From positions 352,327 through 416,326 of the forward strand of contig JANQPV010000022.1 in assembly GCA_028285305.1 (NCBI GenBank): 64,000 nt of DNA, given 5' to 3'. Of the stretch, positions 63,957 through 64,000 are shown piece after piece. The notes beneath the pieces are model-generated. The model was not told the origin of the DNA. It was given only the letters and a program-made list of their open reading frames with translations, and searched no databases. A program made the position numbers and the translations under genes. This stretch comes from Alphaproteobacteria bacterium (GTDB lineage: Bacteria; Pseudomonadota; Alphaproteobacteria; SMXP01). How positions within the stretch are numbered: the first letter of the stretch is position 1; each line of letters starts with the position of its first letter.

Positions 63957-64000
63957 CAAGCGAACGGAATCGTTCGGCGCGAATGCGCCTCACCACCGTC

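Noticed and set aside
1..64000. Mobile elements and CRISPR arrays
   Set aside because: No transposase, integrase, long direct-repeat array or terminal repeats were seen.

Overview
The window looks like chromosomal DNA from an alphaproteobacterium. FlbT and FlaF are flagellar regulators typical of that class. The block xseB-dxs-tlyA-(MFS)-RlmD-like, followed by aroC-fabI-dnaJ-like-(SDR)-surface lipoprotein-pdxH, resembles gene order I recall from Hyphomicrobiales and related marine or soil lineages. GC content is moderate by eye. I see no insertion sequence, phage, plasmid or CRISPR. Genus cannot be fixed from sequence alone.

Layout. Positions 1-4.9 kb are the end of a surface-polysaccharide locus: asparagine synthase (cut by the window edge), a GT4 glycosyltransferase, a specialised NusG paralogue overlapping a winged-helix regulator, and a UDP-glucuronate 4-epimerase-like enzyme. 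A 44-residue membrane protein with its own terminator follows. At 5.5-8.5 kb a TPR/GT41 O-linked glycosyltransferase sits divergent to flbT-flaF, which suggests flagellin glycosylation. From 8.5 to 17.2 kb is a mixed metabolic stretch: FAD-linked oxidase, TsaC/Sua5, two metallo-beta-lactamase-fold enzymes, RDD and CPBP membrane proteins, a VOC protein and an EEP nuclease. From 17.3 to 28.3 kb runs a plus-strand series: deacetylase-like, phosphatase, xseB, dxs, tlyA, MFS, RNA methyltransferase, SAM methyltransferase, then a GCS2-like ligase overlapping an M14 aspartoacylase-like hydrolase.

From 28.4 to 33.9 kb the minus strand carries small stress-type genes behind a tandem palindromic operator, then aroC, fabI, a CbpA-like J-protein with a structured leader, an SDR and a glycine-zipper lipoprotein. 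Then come pdxH, a FieF-like metal exporter, an acyl-CoA ligase, a TerB-like protein, an AIM24-like protein, an MBL hydrolase, a membrane-anchored ATP-grasp enzyme, an aminotransferase, a beta-propeller protein, a lytic transglycosylase and an SDR. A PadR regulator leads a two-gene RND efflux pump at 46-51 kb, followed by a nitronate monooxygenase and two small secreted proteins.

Two tRNA genes, Pro(CGG) on minus and Gln(TTG) on plus, precede about 1 kb without a convincing gene. Then a seven-gene operon ends in a strong intrinsic terminator: DUF3450, TtpC-like ExbB, ExbB, two ExbD, TonB, and a secreted TPR protein. It encodes a complete proton-driven TonB energiser of the elaborated type known from the Vibrio TonB2 system. 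The window closes with three unrecognised envelope proteins, one carrying an HExxH motif.

Strongest leads for follow-up: the doubled ExbB/ExbD energiser, the GT41-flagellar regulator neighbourhood, the ligase/hydrolase pair, nested inverted repeats covering the J-protein start, and two abutting 16-bp palindromes before the SnoaL-like gene.
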